From Asterochloris sp. CNOR1 (lineage: Eukaryota > Chlorophyta > Trebouxiophyceae > Trebouxiales > Trebouxiaceae), in NCBI GenBank assembly GCA_963969365.1, contig OZ017746.1, positions 620,001-684,000 on the forward strand: a stretch of DNA of 64,000 nt, read 5' to 3'. Made by a program: the position numbers and the translations under genes. The notes beneath the pieces are model-generated. The model was not told the origin of the DNA, searched no databases, and saw only the letters and a list, made by a program, of their open reading frames with translations. Shown in pieces: positions 12,601-23,889 of this stretch; position 1 is the stretch's first letter, and each line of letters opens with the position of its first letter.

Positions 12601-13784
12601 TTAGCTGCTGCTCCTCGTCCTGAGCTGTGCGCAGCTGCTGCACCCGCGCCTCAGCCTCAGTGCGGACCTGCAGGTGCCACCTCAGCACATCAGAAACAGA
12701 TGTGTGGCACCCAACACTGCAGCCGGGCATGCATTGTCTGCCACAGGCAGGACCTCTGGAGTCCTGCCTGAAGACATGAGGGTCTCGCTTCCAGACTGCC
12801 AGGTACACTGTGGCACCCTCCTGGTGCTTAGGTCTCCCTGCAGCAATGATATTGCGGGGGCACAGACTGCTACTCATCATCTCCAGCATGGGCAGCCTAC
12901 TTGAAGCAGCCAAGGCGGCCAGGCAACTGCCAACCTAGTCCTGTTGGTCGAGCCTGGCCTGTGCTCTGACCTGGGACACCTGCACATGCTGCTCCTGGGA
13001 CTTTTCCAGCTGCATCTGCAGCTTGGCCAGCTGCTGCTGGAAGCCGTACAGCTCCACCCCCAGGTCCTCCCTTTTCTGCTTGGCGTCCTGCACAGGGACA
13101 AGCTCCACAACACTTGCAATAAGAAAGGATGCAAAGCCTGCTTGCCAGCAGTGTGCTTCCTGGGTACAATAGAGCTGCCCAGCATTGCCAAAGGACGCAC
13201 TGTGGGCAGGATGCTCAGTGGCTGGGGCAGAAGATGTCTTTGACAGCAGCCAAGAGCTTTCATGAGCACTGCAGGGCTCTCCATGACTGCTGGTGGAGGC
13301 AAGGGGGGCCATGCATCCATGCAGGCCTGTAGCCCTACAGGTTCAACTGTGGGGCCACAGACATTTGGTTGAGAAAGTGCAGAGACAGGCGGACAGTGCT
13401 GCAAACCTTCAGCTCTGCAGTCTTCTCGCGCAGCTCAGACTCAAGCCGATACTGGTCTGCCTCCAGCTGCTGTTGCAGCGCCTTCTGCGCCCGTGCCAGC
13501 AGGGGGTGATCAGGTGGCAGTCCATCCAAAGACTCTGTGTCAGAGGGCAGCTGCACATCACGTGCAGATGGCTCCTCATGAGCCCCTGCATGTTGCTCAG
13601 CCCCTGGTGACTGGGACAGCTCTGCAGCTTCTGGTTCTTCCAAGCTCTCAGGCTGCGAGCCTGATGCAGCAGGCTCGGCCTCCTGCTGGGCTGCAGGCAG
13701 GTCGGATGGGCTTTCGATACCACCACCAGCATGTCGAGCTGGTGCTTCCCCCTCCATGCTAGTAGCGTCAGATGTGTCTGCCAT
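3607..13784 (-). CDS. CCDC40: CCDC40 / FAP172-like axonemal coiled-coil protein
   Basis: Large coiled-coil gene read right to left. The start ATG is at 13782-13784: an acidic Pro/Ser/Ala-rich head is followed by DHPLLARAQKALQQQL. Recognisable exons lie near 13410-13784, 12960-13090 (REDLGVELYGFQQQLAKLQ), 12580-12670, 12300-12400 (IELYNEEMKSEIAVTRR), 11630-11910 (FEKQQLTAQWQSSLIAMQKR), 11040-11240, 10200-10330, 9860-9950, 9060-9235, 8300-8420, 7730-7920, 6840-7010, 6560-6670, 4980-5275 (IMLWERKIQLEREMAEV), 4280-4480, 4020-4100, and a last exon at 3607-3837 ending at TGA 3607-3609. The order and wording match CCDC40, which with CCDC39 forms the 96-nm ruler on outer doublets and positions dynein arms and radial spokes. 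Almost the whole protein is heptad-like helix. Exon borders are approximate except for the last. Introns carry several exon-edge repeats and a poly-G tract, listed separately. Confidence 0.83.
5427..6200. repeat. Degenerate copies of a CCDC40 3' splice site in the upstream intron
   Basis: The CCDC40 exon that starts near 5275 on the minus strand opens with tgcagATCATGCTTTGGG. The intron before it contains about nine decayed copies of this acceptor-plus-exon-start motif, seen on the plus strand as variants of cacagcatgatctgca. They lie near 5431, 5648, 5745, 5815, 5853, 5943, 6025, 6112 and 6178, spaced irregularly by about 40 to 220 bp. The flanking bases are also loosely alike. This looks like an old, irregular tandem array born from the exon edge itself. 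Confidence 0.6.
7454..7743. repeat. Copies of a CCDC40 5' splice site and exon end
   Basis: The exon ending near 7722 (minus strand, reading KRKRLAQQ then a GTGAGTG donor) appears on the plus strand as ggcactcactgctgcgccag followed by the exon body. Related copies occur at about 7566-7600 and, weaker, at 7454-7482 in the following intron. The exon bases and the donor are copied together. Confidence 0.55.
9408..9592. repeat. Two copies of a CCDC40 3' splice site and exon start
   Basis: The minus-strand exon starting near 9232 reads YDEEMAVIQLQNELARLR. Copies of its acceptor and first roughly 35 bases lie at about 9408-9450 (translating to CEEDLAAIQLLN) and 9549-9592 (HDEDMQVFQL), both in the upstream intron and in the same orientation. 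The first copy stays open and could act as an alternative exon start. Confidence 0.6.
10398..10468. repeat. Poly-G tract with further G runs
   Basis: An uninterrupted run of 23 G residues (10398-10420) is followed by several G runs of three to nine separated by T, C or A up to 10468. It lies in a CCDC40 intron; on the coding strand it is poly-C. It meets the simple G-quadruplex pattern many times over. Exact homopolymer length is often unreliable in assemblies. Confidence 0.85.
11224..11357. repeat. Copied CCDC40 exon start
   Basis: The minus-strand exon start at about 11245 (plus strand ggcctgctccagcgcctgca) is repeated in the upstream intron at about 11331-11357 as gagcctactccagcgcctgc. 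This is the same type of exon-edge copy as elsewhere in the window. Confidence 0.5.
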
Positions 13785-15058
13785 TGCACAAACACTGGAG
13801 CAGGTCACAGATGGCAAGAAAGAAAAGCGCACGGCGGGAAAGACAGCACTGCTGATCCGCTCAATGGTGCCTCATGACTTGTCTGCTGATGTCTCAGACA
13901 GGGGCAGGGAGTACTCGTGATAATCATGATATGGCTGCTGGAGCCAGCTGTGGCATGAGAACACCCATCAGCTCCTAATTCAGTCTCACTGTGTTGACCC
14001 CTGGGAAGACAACAAATGTCAGCCTGGAAGACAATTGATGCACGATAGAACATGGCAGCGTCTTCTTGTCAGCAGCATCAACTTGCCGAAACCATCAGCA
14101 GGGTTCCTAAACAGCAAGGGCTTCTATACAGCGCCTGCAAGCCGCAACAGAGTCTGGCGGGGCCACAGAGGAGACAGTCATGCCCGCGAGGGCAAGATCC
14201 ATGCTGAAAGGCGACAGACTGCTCACTGTTGTCTTACCACCGCGTCTGTTTCGGTCAGATTTTGATCTTCATGGCCGCGGCGGCGCGCTCTCAGCTGAGG
14301 GCTCGGTTGTAGCCTGCTGGCATGCCTGCGACTGCAGCTCTGCATAGTGCTGCAGAGTCTTGCAGGCCAGCGGCCCTTGCGAGTGAGCCCCCTTATGTGC
14401 ACAGTTCTGTGGGGTGCCTCACCTGTTGCTGCTGCCTTTGCTGTCACTGCTGGCACAGGCCTTGCACAGCCTGCTCTGTTGAGCTCACTACCGTGCTAAA
14501 GTGGGAACAGCCTGGGCTGGTCAAGCCTCAGCCAAAGCCAGCAGTCTCTCCTTTCACAAGGTTCAGCTGCTGTTGGCCTCAGTCTGTTCCCTGCCGGTAT
14601 AGGTTCAGACTTTGCAAGAAAGTGAGCGGAATACAACATTTTTAAGCCATTTTCTCAGCGGTCCAAGCCACTGCAGCAAATTCGGGTTCTCTGTTGTGAG
14701 GCCTTCATCAGCCGCCAAACAGGCGTTGCTGCTGGCGATCAGTGCTTCGCAGCTGTAATTTTGGTGAGAGTTTGCAGAGCTGCGTGTCCAGATCATGGAG
14801 TGGCCACCCGGACCTCTGTTGTGCACGGCTCACCCATGCATGCTTACATTCGGGGCGGTGGACAGGACTGCTTCTCTGCTCGATGCTTCTGAGCGGTCCA
14901 CAGACATGGTCGGGGTCTAGAGCAGGCAGTGGCAGCCCAAATCGTCCCCCAAGGAGCTCTGTGCCTCAGGTGTCCAACAGTGCTTGCAGGTGCAACTTGG
15001 CGTGACAAGGCCAGCAGACAGGCCCCCATCTGCCAGAGCCGACAGGCAGCTGAGCAAT
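13785..15058. other. Divergent intergenic region between CCDC40 and FAB2
   Basis: 1.27 kb separating the start codons of CCDC40 (leftward) and the desaturase (rightward). It must hold both promoters and 5' leaders. I recognise no conserved coding exon in it. A 5' non-coding exon for either gene is possible, but nothing in the sequence decides it. Confidence 0.6.
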
Positions 15059-18000
15059 ATGCAGCTCCCGCACACCCGGACATGCCACCAGGGCAAGCTG
15101 CTTGGCAGCCGTCCATTGCCCGCTGCTGGGGCTCTCCCTTGCTCTAAGCGCCACTGCACCCAGCGGCGCCTGTCAGTGGTGGCAGCCAGCCCCACTCTGG
15201 CAACAGACAGGCCAGCAAACCCCACCACGGAGCAGAAGATTGCCAATGGCACCCAGAAGAAGGCGACTCAGGCTGAGGAGAAATCTCTTGGTGGTAGCCC
15301 CACCGTAATCAATGGTCAGGTGAGGGGCCTGGCAAGTGGACCATTCCAGATGAGTTGTAGTGCTCTAAGAGATGCATTACACCACAATGTGACCTTGCCG
15401 ATCAATGGCCCTTGCCAACCAGTAGCCCTAAGGAAATGATAGGCGATGGCATCTTGACCTTGATGTACACGAGCACGGCAGCATGTTCATTGGCACCGGC
15501 TCTCCTGTTCTAAGCAGCTATGGCCTCTGCATCCGTTCAGTAAGCCTGTATCTGCAGATGTGCACAACACAGCAGTGATCATGATGTGGCTCATTTGCCC
15601 AGAGTGGGCTCGCCATGGATACAGAGCAGCATTGGGACTGTCATGATCGCAGCACGGCAGCTGGTGCCTGAGTCCTCGTCAGCCGCATGTCAGCGACATG
15701 TGTGGAACGTGCGCCGTTCCAGTGCTCCTGACGTGGCTGCAGGTGCTGCACAGCATCAGTGCACACCAGTTGGAGCTGTTGAACAGCATGGAGGGGTACG
15801 TGGAATCAGAGGTACTCAGCAAGCTCAAGCCTGTCGAGAAGTGCTGGCAGCCAGCAGACTTCCTCCCAGAGGGCAATGACCCAGACTATGTTGACAAGGT
15901 GCGTCTGCTGCCCATGCCTGGGGGCTGGTGCCAGCTCTTAGCATCGTGGTTGCAGCTGAGAAGTAGGTTCATGCAGCTGCTGCACAAGCTGGGCATCTGG
16001 CGGCCCGGCACATGCCTGCCTGACTGGGTCTGTCCCACTTTACCGTGTGGAAGGGTGGAGCACCTCCCTTGTGTGCAGAGCATTGCAGACAGCCGGACCC
16101 TCGCTAGACTGTGCCGCCGCCCTGAGAGCGTGCCCGACTGCTGCTGCAGCAACTGTCTCGTTGTGCTGCCCTGTGTGCACAGCGCGCGCCCTGCACCAGC
16201 ACCTGCCTGGCTTGCCTCTGACTGGCAAGGCACCTTCAGCTTTGTGTGGTCACAGTCTGCACACAGCTGTGCAACAGAACATTGACCAGCCTAGCCTTGC
16301 TGTGCAGATCACAGAGCTGCGCAAGCGCACAGACTGCCTTCCCGACGACTACTTCGTGGTGCTGGTGGGCGATATGATCACTGAGGAGGCCCTACCCACC
16401 TACATGGCCATGCTCAACACGCTAGACGGGGTGCGGGACGAGACTGGCGCTGCGCCAAGCGCCTGGGGCAGGTGGGGCTCCTCATCATCCAGTGAGGTCA
16501 TGTAAAGTGTCAGTTGGGGAGGCGAGGCAGTGCCAGGGCGGGTGCCTCAGGCATTTTCTGGGGGCAACTGTAAGATTTCGAGGCAGGGCAAGATGGGCGC
16601 TGCTCCCAGCGTCTGGGGCAGGTGAGACGAGCACCACCCTGTGTCGTTGTACATGAGGTTGGGGAGGTTGCGAGGGGCACATGCAGCGCCTCTGTAGGTA
16701 TGTGCACTTCCAGTCAGTCTTTGGAATCCATTAGTCAGGGTTTAGACTACTGCCAGTGCCTGAGGTAGATGACCAAGCTGCAGCGCCAACCTGGACAGGT
16801 TGCTGTTGGCATCTCAGTGGTGACACTGCCCCATAGTGGCATGTGGTGGTCACACATCGTATTGTTCAGTGTCACCTGCCAGGCGTATGCTGACTCAGAA
16901 GCTACAAGGCTTCTGCAACCCCAGGTGCTGTTCAGAAGGCCCAGCTCAGAGCATCACAACAGTGCTGCCTTTGGGTCCTTTGAAAACTAACTGTGAACTT
17001 GCTGCAGCAGTGGGGCAGCCAAATGAACATGAGCAATCTTGACTCCCTGTACTGACAAGCCCTGCAAATCAATTGAGCATTCAGGACGACCCAAAGGCTG
17101 GCATATGGCTGGCCTGCCTTGCTTCGCTGGGTAGGCAGGGGCCTGAGTCGTTGTGCTGACCTGCTGACTCGCGTGCCCGCTGTCTGGTATGCAAGCTGAT
17201 GCGCATCACGCTTTGCAGGTGGACTCGCCAATGGACGGCTGAGGAGAACAGGCACGGCGACCTCATGAACAAGTACTGCATGCTCTCTGGGCGGGTCAAC
17301 ATGCGGGTGAGGATCAGTCCTGCTGCATTGCCAAGCTGATAACAGCAGCACATGTTGCACCCATGATCGAATGCCTCACCATTGAGCTGATATGTCGCTG
17401 TAAGCAGCTACAATGTCAGTTGTTACACAGCAGCTGGGTGGCTGCCTGAGTGCTGCACCTCCTGAGGCGCTCAAAGCAGAGGTGGCCTCGATGGTGCTCT
17501 GCAAAATGGTGTGTGTGCCACAGGCAGAAGAACTTCCTTGTTGCGTCCCTGCCGGCCCCTGTTCTGATGCTGTTCCCCTTGCCCCTCTGCAGGCCATCGA
17601 GGTGACCATTCAGAACCTGATTGGCGCTGGAATGGACCCCAAGACAGAGAACAACCCCTACCTCGGCTTCATTTACACCTCCTTCCAGGAACGTGCCACC
17701 AAGATCTCACACGGCGCTACCGCCCGCCATGCAAGTGAGCTCTGCTGCTGCTGTCTGGGCAGCAGGTGTATTGTGTGCACCTCATTCAGGCTGAGCCTTG
17801 TCTTGACCTGCCCTGTCTGGCCCTGCCATCATTCCTCAGCCCACAAGCTGACCAGCTTGAGGTAAGTCAGACACTGCTTCACGCATGGCTCTTTTGGGGG
17901 CTGTGGTGGAGCCATGCAGGCCGCCGGGGGAAGGGCACTCTGGGTTCTTGTAGGTGCATGTGGCAGACACCTGCCTGTGCTGCTGCCCTTGCCAGTTGTG

Positions 18001-19632
18001 TTGGCTACAAGACCCTTGCTGACGGCTGCTGCTGCGCAGGAGTGTGCAAGCAGGCACCCATCAGTGCCTTGCCCACAAGCCCCAGGGGGTTGTGCTTGCT
18101 TGTACTGGGAGGGAAATCTGCTTGTCTGTCAAGCTAGTCGGCTTGAGCACCTGAGGCACCAGGAAGTTAGCTGCCCTGCGTTTAAGCTGTTTGCTGCCCT
18201 GCTTGCAAGTGGCATTTGGAGCAGACTTTGAACAGTGCTTCTGAGTTTGCTTGAGCTGGCTGTAGGCCATCTTGCTGAGCTGCTGTTCCTATGCTGCAGC
18301 TGGCTACGGTGACAATGTCTTGGGCCAGATCTGCGGCGCCATTGCCTCCGACGAGGGGCGTCACGAGATAGCCTATTCCAAGATCGTGGACAAACTGTTT
18401 GAGCTGTGAGTACCTATGCCACGCTGGTGGGCTGCACCACCTGCTTGCAGAGGCTTACTTGTGCCAAGATTGTGCTTATCTGTACAGCTGTACTTGTTGA
18501 GGCCATCACACATCAGGCAGCATTCTGAAAAGGGCTAGTATGCTGTGAGTAGTTGTAAGACACTGATAGCTGCACCCCTGATTGCCCCCCTCTTCTTTTG
18601 TCAGGCTGCCCCTGCTGCTGTCTGGTGCATGCTGAAAGGGTGCCACCACAGCTGCTCCCTTCCCCTGCAGGGACCCCTCTGGCTCCACCCTGGCCTTTGC
18701 AGACATGATGAAGAAGCAGATTGTGATGCCCGCCCACCTGATGGACGATATGGAGCACCAGAAGAAGACAAATGGCGGCAACCTGTTCAACGACTTCTCC
18801 TCTGTTGCTGAGGCCACAGGCACATACACTGCCAAGGTATACTTGTGCCATGATCTTGAGGCTTAGGGCTTTTTGCACAGCCGCCAGTCACTATGCAAGC
18901 TGTGATGAATGTGCCTGGCTGAGCAGCACTGGACTCAAAACAGACTAGGAACGTGGGGCTGCCCATTGCTTCTGCGCAGAGGCGCAGAACACAGTCAGAC
19001 ACCTCTGGCCAGGCATTGCTGCCCCCAGCTTGCCAAACCCCGTACTTATGACGTTAATCGTTGACTCTTGGCTGCCCACTGCCTCTCTGGCTCTGGCACC
19101 TTGGCAGGATGTGACTTCCTTCAGTAGGCTGCAGGTTCTGACTTTGTTGCCCTTCCCATGCAGGACTACCTTGGCATCTTGGAGCACCTGCTAAAGAGGT
19201 GGAATGTGGGGAATTTGACAGGGCTGTCCTCTGAGGCCGCGGAGGCCCAAGACCGCGTCTGCAACCTCCCAGCACGCTACAGGTGGGCACTCCACATGCT
19301 GTGCACCTTGCGCACTGCAGCATCGGGCTGTGACCAAGCTGCTGTGCAGCAAGCAAGCATGGTGAGTGACCCAACAGAGGCATGTCTGCCTGTGCTGTTT
19401 GTGCTGTGTGTTTGCTGACATCTGCTCCTTGCTTGCCAGCCATTGTTGAGGTTCAGATTCCTCCTCTGGTGCACAGGAAATGCTCAGCATGGACTTGGCT
19501 TACCCTTCTGCTGACACTGGGTCAACCTTGCGGCGCAGGAAGCTGTCCGACAGGGCAGAGGCCCGCCGCGCCAAGGCCGCAGTGAAGCACACACCTTTCA
19601 GCTGGATTTACGACCGTCCTGTCGACCTGTAA
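15059..19632 (+). CDS. FAB2: Plastid stearoyl-[acyl-carrier-protein] 9-desaturase
   Basis: Soluble di-iron desaturase that introduces the delta-9 double bond into stearoyl-ACP in the plastid stroma. Nine exons: 15059-15319, 15743-15898, 16308-16471, 17219-17306, 17593-17734, 18300-18405, 18671-18836, 19164-19282, 19539-19632 (stop TAA 19630-19632). They sum to 1296 nt, 431 residues, typical of the family with a transit peptide. The N-terminus is basic and Ser/Ala-rich, ending near RRLSVVAAS. Di-iron ligands sit in [26 protein letters not shown] and the second ExxH motif DEGRHE. Other blocks include [32 protein letters not shown] and the C-terminal [11 protein letters not shown]. An in-frame ATG at 14984 could add 25 residues; I prefer 15059. 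All introns are GT-AG. Intron 3 contains a copy of the exon 3 donor. Confidence 0.95.
16594..16628 (+). repeat. Copy of the FAB2 exon 3 donor region
   Basis: The end of exon 3 (16448-16475, the SAWGR codons plus the gtgggg donor) recurs about 150 bp downstream in intron 3 with a few changes. The copy ends in a better-looking donor, CAGgtgaga. It may be a decoy or alternative 5' splice site. Confidence 0.65.
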
Positions 19633-20401
19633 GTGCTCTCCTTAACCTATCTGCGTGTCGACTTCAACTGCTTGCTCCAGCTGTGCTTCATGCATGCAAC
19701 AGGCTCTTACATATGCTGCCCTTTGTGGTTCAGGCGTTTGTGATCAGACAGCCTTCGCTTCCCTAAACATCTTTGTGTGGCTATTCTGTCCTATATCTGC
19801 CTTCAATTCGTGTGTCTACGACCAATATCAGTACTGATCAAGACATGACCCATGACAGTGGATCGATGATGAGATCTGCATCCTCTGGGCAGGGCATACC
19901 AGCAGTGCCCCCACATTCATTGAGAGCGTCCCTACTAGTGTGCGTTGCGTGTTGCCATATCTTACATTCATTGCTATCTCTGTGTGCAATCCCATGTATC
20001 AAAGCTATGTAGGGTCATGAATATGATGTGATCAGTCCATCTGCAAATGTTGAGATGAGTGGTCGATAATCGAAGGTTTGGTGGCAAGCACATCAGCAGC
20101 AGTCCCCAAGGAGCACAACCTGATCACATTCTTGACTCGATAGCCCCACATCTTGCACCTCTTTCTAATACAGAGCACAAGTGGGGACTGTTGCCATGGA
20201 TGCCAGCGTAAGGTTAAGAGAGCGCCCCAGCATCTCACTGTCAGCAAGCTATGGTCCAAGACTGCTAATGTGATGTCCACACACATTGGAGCAGATCTGG
20301 GCACATATGTGGGCGAGTGCAGCTGCAAGACAGCACCTGCGCCCAGCTACCTACTGGCCACACGCCCTAGCGACAGTGTCAACAAGGATGTTGGAGGGCT
20401 T
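19633..20401. other. Downstream of FAB2, no gene recognised
   Basis: Holds the desaturase 3' untranslated region. TGTAA, the usual green-algal polyadenylation signal, occurs at the stop codon itself (19628). I see no coding exon that I can support in the remainder. Confidence 0.5.
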
Positions 20402-20808
20402 CTAAGGGGTTGTGGCCAACCCCTTCTTGTACAGATGGTCCAGTGCCTCTTCATCCGGGCAGCTGCACGCATCATTGATTCTCTGTACAGCGGGGCACAG
20501 AGCACCAGCGTCTCACTGTGATAAGAGGCAACCTGCTGAGGCAGCTGGGTAGTGATGCAGCATCTCGACTGCTGCAAGCCAGCTTTCACTGTCACTGGGG
20601 GCCAGTGAGGAGCTCATACACTGTCGCCCTGGTTGGTGCCTGGACAAATGTTCGCAGAGAAACCCCCATACTTCTCGGCTGATCTAGGTCTGGAGCTGCC
20701 AGACATGAACATGGTGCCATTGGCGACCAATGCATGGCAGCACCTTGCTGCCACCTCATACAAAGTGGGTACCCAGACTGTAATGACATCGGTGTCGAGA
20801 CCTTCACC
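20402..20808 (-). CDS. Possible OB-fold (OSB/SSB-like) protein, partial or decaying
   Basis: A minus-strand exon at 20620-20808 (acceptor gtgcag, donor gtatga, 63 codons) encodes VITVWVPTLYEVAARCCHAL then VANGTMFMSGSSRP. This resembles the second half of the OB fold of plant organellar single-stranded-DNA-binding proteins, where a W-[IV]-P strand is followed by a helix and a G-x-x-[IVF]-x-x-[SG]-G strand. A downstream open piece reading PDEEALDHLYKKGL stops at 20402-20404, but its phase does not join cleanly to the first exon. The 5' exons (about 20820-21062) are not resolved. Low-confidence call; it could equally be a pseudogene fragment. Confidence 0.33.
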
Positions 20809-21062
20809 CTGCACAGCCTGGGCAAGGCATTACAGCTGAGGATGGTCAAGGCCTTGTGCCACTCCTCGCTCCTGCCTGCCAGCATGCCCACTTCCACAGA
20901 CACATCCTGCATGCCCTTGACAAGGCAGGAGGACAGGCACTCTGCGATGGGGTGAAGGGCGCAGTCCAGGCAATTGAAAGCAGGCCTGCATTGTGCTTGT
21001 GTGGTCATCGCCACAGATCTCTTTGTCAATACAGGTGTACTGCCTTGCCTGTCGCTCACCAA

Positions 21063-22130
21063 GGCATTCTGGCTGGGCTGCTGGCTGGTTTACTTAAAGC
21101 CCTGCAGACATGGGCTGCCTGGACCGCATGGCTGCTGCGTTTGTGGCACTCCTGACCCCTCGCCAATGCCATACGTCAGAGGTGGTGTCCGCCTCAGCCC
21201 CAGCCAGGGCATTAATGCTGCATCCCCAGGAAACTGGAGGGACCAACCAGAGCCGTTCCTCCTGCTATCTGTTGCGTCTGAGGCCAGGCTTGCTGCCGGA
21301 TGCCAGGCACCAGGCAGGTGCTGCGCTCTTTGCTGCCCAGACTCTGCATGTTTGCCCAGCAGCTGCCGCGTGTGGAGGCGCATCAGCAACATGCCCTACT
21401 GAGTCGAGGCGCGCCGCCAAGACCGGCTGCAGGATCTGGCAGCGGTTCCAAAGGATGGATTTGCTGTTGGGCCCGCTGCCTGCTTGTTGGCCCGCCTGCC
21501 AGGCGGGGGCGTGCTGAGTCCCAGCCCTTTGGGGTTGGCCGCCTGCTTGCCTTGGGGTGCGGTGAAGAGTTTGCCTGCCACTTCGTGGTCAGCAGCGCCA
21601 GCAGGCTCAGCCCAAGCAACAACTGATGCTGCTGTAACAGAGCTGTGCCCGTGTGGCTGTCCTGAAAGAGGTGGTATTGCAAGGGTCTGCAAGCAGCATG
21701 CTCTCAAGCGGCATACAGTTGCCGCCCGCCGGTCCCCACTGCTGGCTGGCAGCAGCCTGCTGCCTGCGCATCTGTTGCGGCAGAGCACGCAGCCTCTGCA
21801 GCGTGCCAGGCTGCTGCTCTAAATGCTGAAAGACCTGCTAGAGGTCTTGGCGCCCATCTGCAAGCAGAAGCAGCTGAACCTTGAAATCACACCATATGTA
21901 TTTGCTCAGCAAAGTGGCAGGAGACCATCCAGTCCCGATCAATGAAGAGCTGAGTGGATGTTGAGCAGCTGCCACTCAGCATATTTTGCAGCTGCATTGG
22001 GTGCTGCGCAGCCTTGGGCATCCTCTGGAGATCTCCTCTTGCCAGCGCTGAACTCGCAGCGAGTTCTGGCGAACCGCTCTGTTGGGCTGCAGCATGTCTG
22101 AGTTCAATGTTGTGGGGCGGTTGGTGAAAG
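21063..22130. other. Unassigned stretch upstream of the LINE
   Basis: Several overlapping open frames exist in GC-rich sequence, but none shows a family motif or a clear exon series. It does not contain the missing 5' half of the retrotransposon reverse transcriptase that follows. Confidence 0.4.
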
Positions 22131-23537
22131 GTGTGGTCAACGTGTGCGGTCAAGCTTAAGCTGATTTTCAAGCAGGGCACCTCTGGGGCTTTCAGGTGCT
22201 TTCAGGGGGTACAGCAGGGGAGTCCCCTCAGCCCCCTGCTGTTCGGGCTGCTGCTTGACTGCTTGCACAAGGTCCTGAAAGCTGTGCCAGGCAATGGCGC
22301 CCCAAGCCTTGCCGATTACTGGTTCACAGCTGCGGGCCGCGAGTGGAAGATGCAAAAGCCTGTGCCGCTGCTGCTCTACGCAGACGACCTTGCCATACTA
22401 AGCACCAGAGCAGAGGGGCTACAGAACATGCTTGATGCATTGCAGGTCTTTAGCAAGAAGAGGCGCCTCACAGTGAACCTGGAAAAGACTGAGGTGCTGG
22501 TCTTTGAGCTGCGGCACACCCCCTGCCGGGGTTTCACATACGGCGGGAGAGTGCTCACCCGCAAGGACAGCTTCAAATATCTGGGCCTGTGGTTCCATGC
22601 CACGCAACGGGACTTCCGCCTTGCTCTGGGGAGTCTTGCAGCTTCTGCATGCAAAGCCATGCATGCCATGCGCCGCAGATGCTTCCAGCTTGGCTATGTG
22701 CACCCCCAGCGCATGTGCAACTTGTTCAATGCATTGGTGCTGCCCATCCTCAGCTATGGCTGTGAGGTGTGGTTCTGGCACCATGATGCCAGCAGCACAG
22801 TCACCAAAGTGCTGGAAGGCGTCCACCTCCAGTTCTTACGTGGCCTGCTGGGAGTGAAACGCACCACGCACCACTTGATTGCCCTGGCTGAGTTTGGCAG
22901 ATACCCGCTTGCTGTGCATTGGCAAAAACAAGTTGACAAGTTCAGGCTGCGCATCTGCAATGTCACTCGCACTGCATCTGACAACCCACTGTTCTGGGCG
23001 ATGTTTGACGGCACACCCAATGTGGAAAACCTTAGGCTCCTGCGTACCCCTGCTGGATTTGCTGCCTTGCAGGCCCGCGGGAGGCCTGCCAGCGCCCCCA
23101 GCACAGAGCGCCATGAGCGGCTCTTTGCGGAGAACTCAGACAGCACCGTGGCAACGTACAAGCAGATGCGCGGCTTCAGCGCAGCGTACACCACGCAACC
23201 TTACATCCAGCAGATCAGAGGCTACAGACTGCGCAAATCAATGGCCCATATCCGCTGCAGCAGCCACAGGCTGAGAGTTGAGACAGGCCGCTACACATCA
23301 GAAGCCAGACACGAGAGGACCTGCCGCCTCTGCACATCAGCAACCGCCATAGAAGACGAGCAACACATCTTGCTGCACTGTCCCCAGCTCGATGACCTGC
23401 GCAACGCCCACAGCCACCTATTCAAGACGCCAGGACAGACTTTGACAGACCTCTTTGATGACCATCCCCCAATTTTGCTTGCTAAGTATGTGCGTGCAGC
23501 GCTGCTTATGCATCAATCAGTGCTGCTTTTGCCATGA
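22131..23537 (+). mobile_element. 5'-truncated non-LTR (LINE) retrotransposon, reverse transcriptase C-terminal half
   Basis: A single uninterrupted 468-codon frame. It starts inside reverse transcriptase with motif B (GVQQGSPLSPLLFGLLLD), then the catalytic motif C (LLYADDLAILS), motif D (LTVNLEKTEVLVFE), motif E (FKYLGLWF), a thumb/linker region, and a C-terminal zinc knuckle CRLC...HILLHC. There is no ATG at the beginning (an in-frame stop lies just upstream at 22125-22127), and motifs 0, 1 and A, the endonuclease and any ORF1 are absent, so this is a dead-on-arrival copy. The intact frame suggests a recent insertion. I see no poly-A tail and no convincing target-site duplication. Its GC and codon pattern resemble the host's. 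Confidence 0.85.
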
Positions 23538-23889
23538 TTACATGAAATTGTCAGTCCCATGCCCGTTCATTGTGGCCCCCGGACTTTAAATCCATTTTCT
23601 CTTCTCTTCTCAAGCTGCAGCATCTGGCCATGAGCTCAAGCACCGCTGTTATGCTGCTCGTGGAAGTGGAAGGATAGCTTCTGGCACCGGGCCAGCCGGA
23701 GAAAGCACTCGCATCTCCATGTCAGATCAGCTAGCTGCGTTTCAGCAACCTCCAGAGACAGATACTGGCACCTTGTTGGCTGTCGCCGCACTGCAGGCCG
23801 TGGCACAAGCACTTGGATGTTTACAACCTGATGCAGCACATGGGAGCAGGCATGTGCTCAAGCTGCCTGCATGTTGCTATCTGTACGCC

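Noticed and set aside
16594-16628. A second, alternative exon 3 in FAB2
   Set aside because: The block copies only the exon end and donor; it lacks an acceptor and the conserved residues, so it is not a real exon.
21484-21822. Candidate gene from the open frame containing CPCGCPERGGIARVC
   Set aside because: The cysteines suggest a zinc site, but there is no recognisable family, no clear start and no splice context.
22080-23620. Target-site duplication around the LINE
   Set aside because: A weak ttca..tgtgg similarity lies on both sides, but it is too short and imperfect to support.
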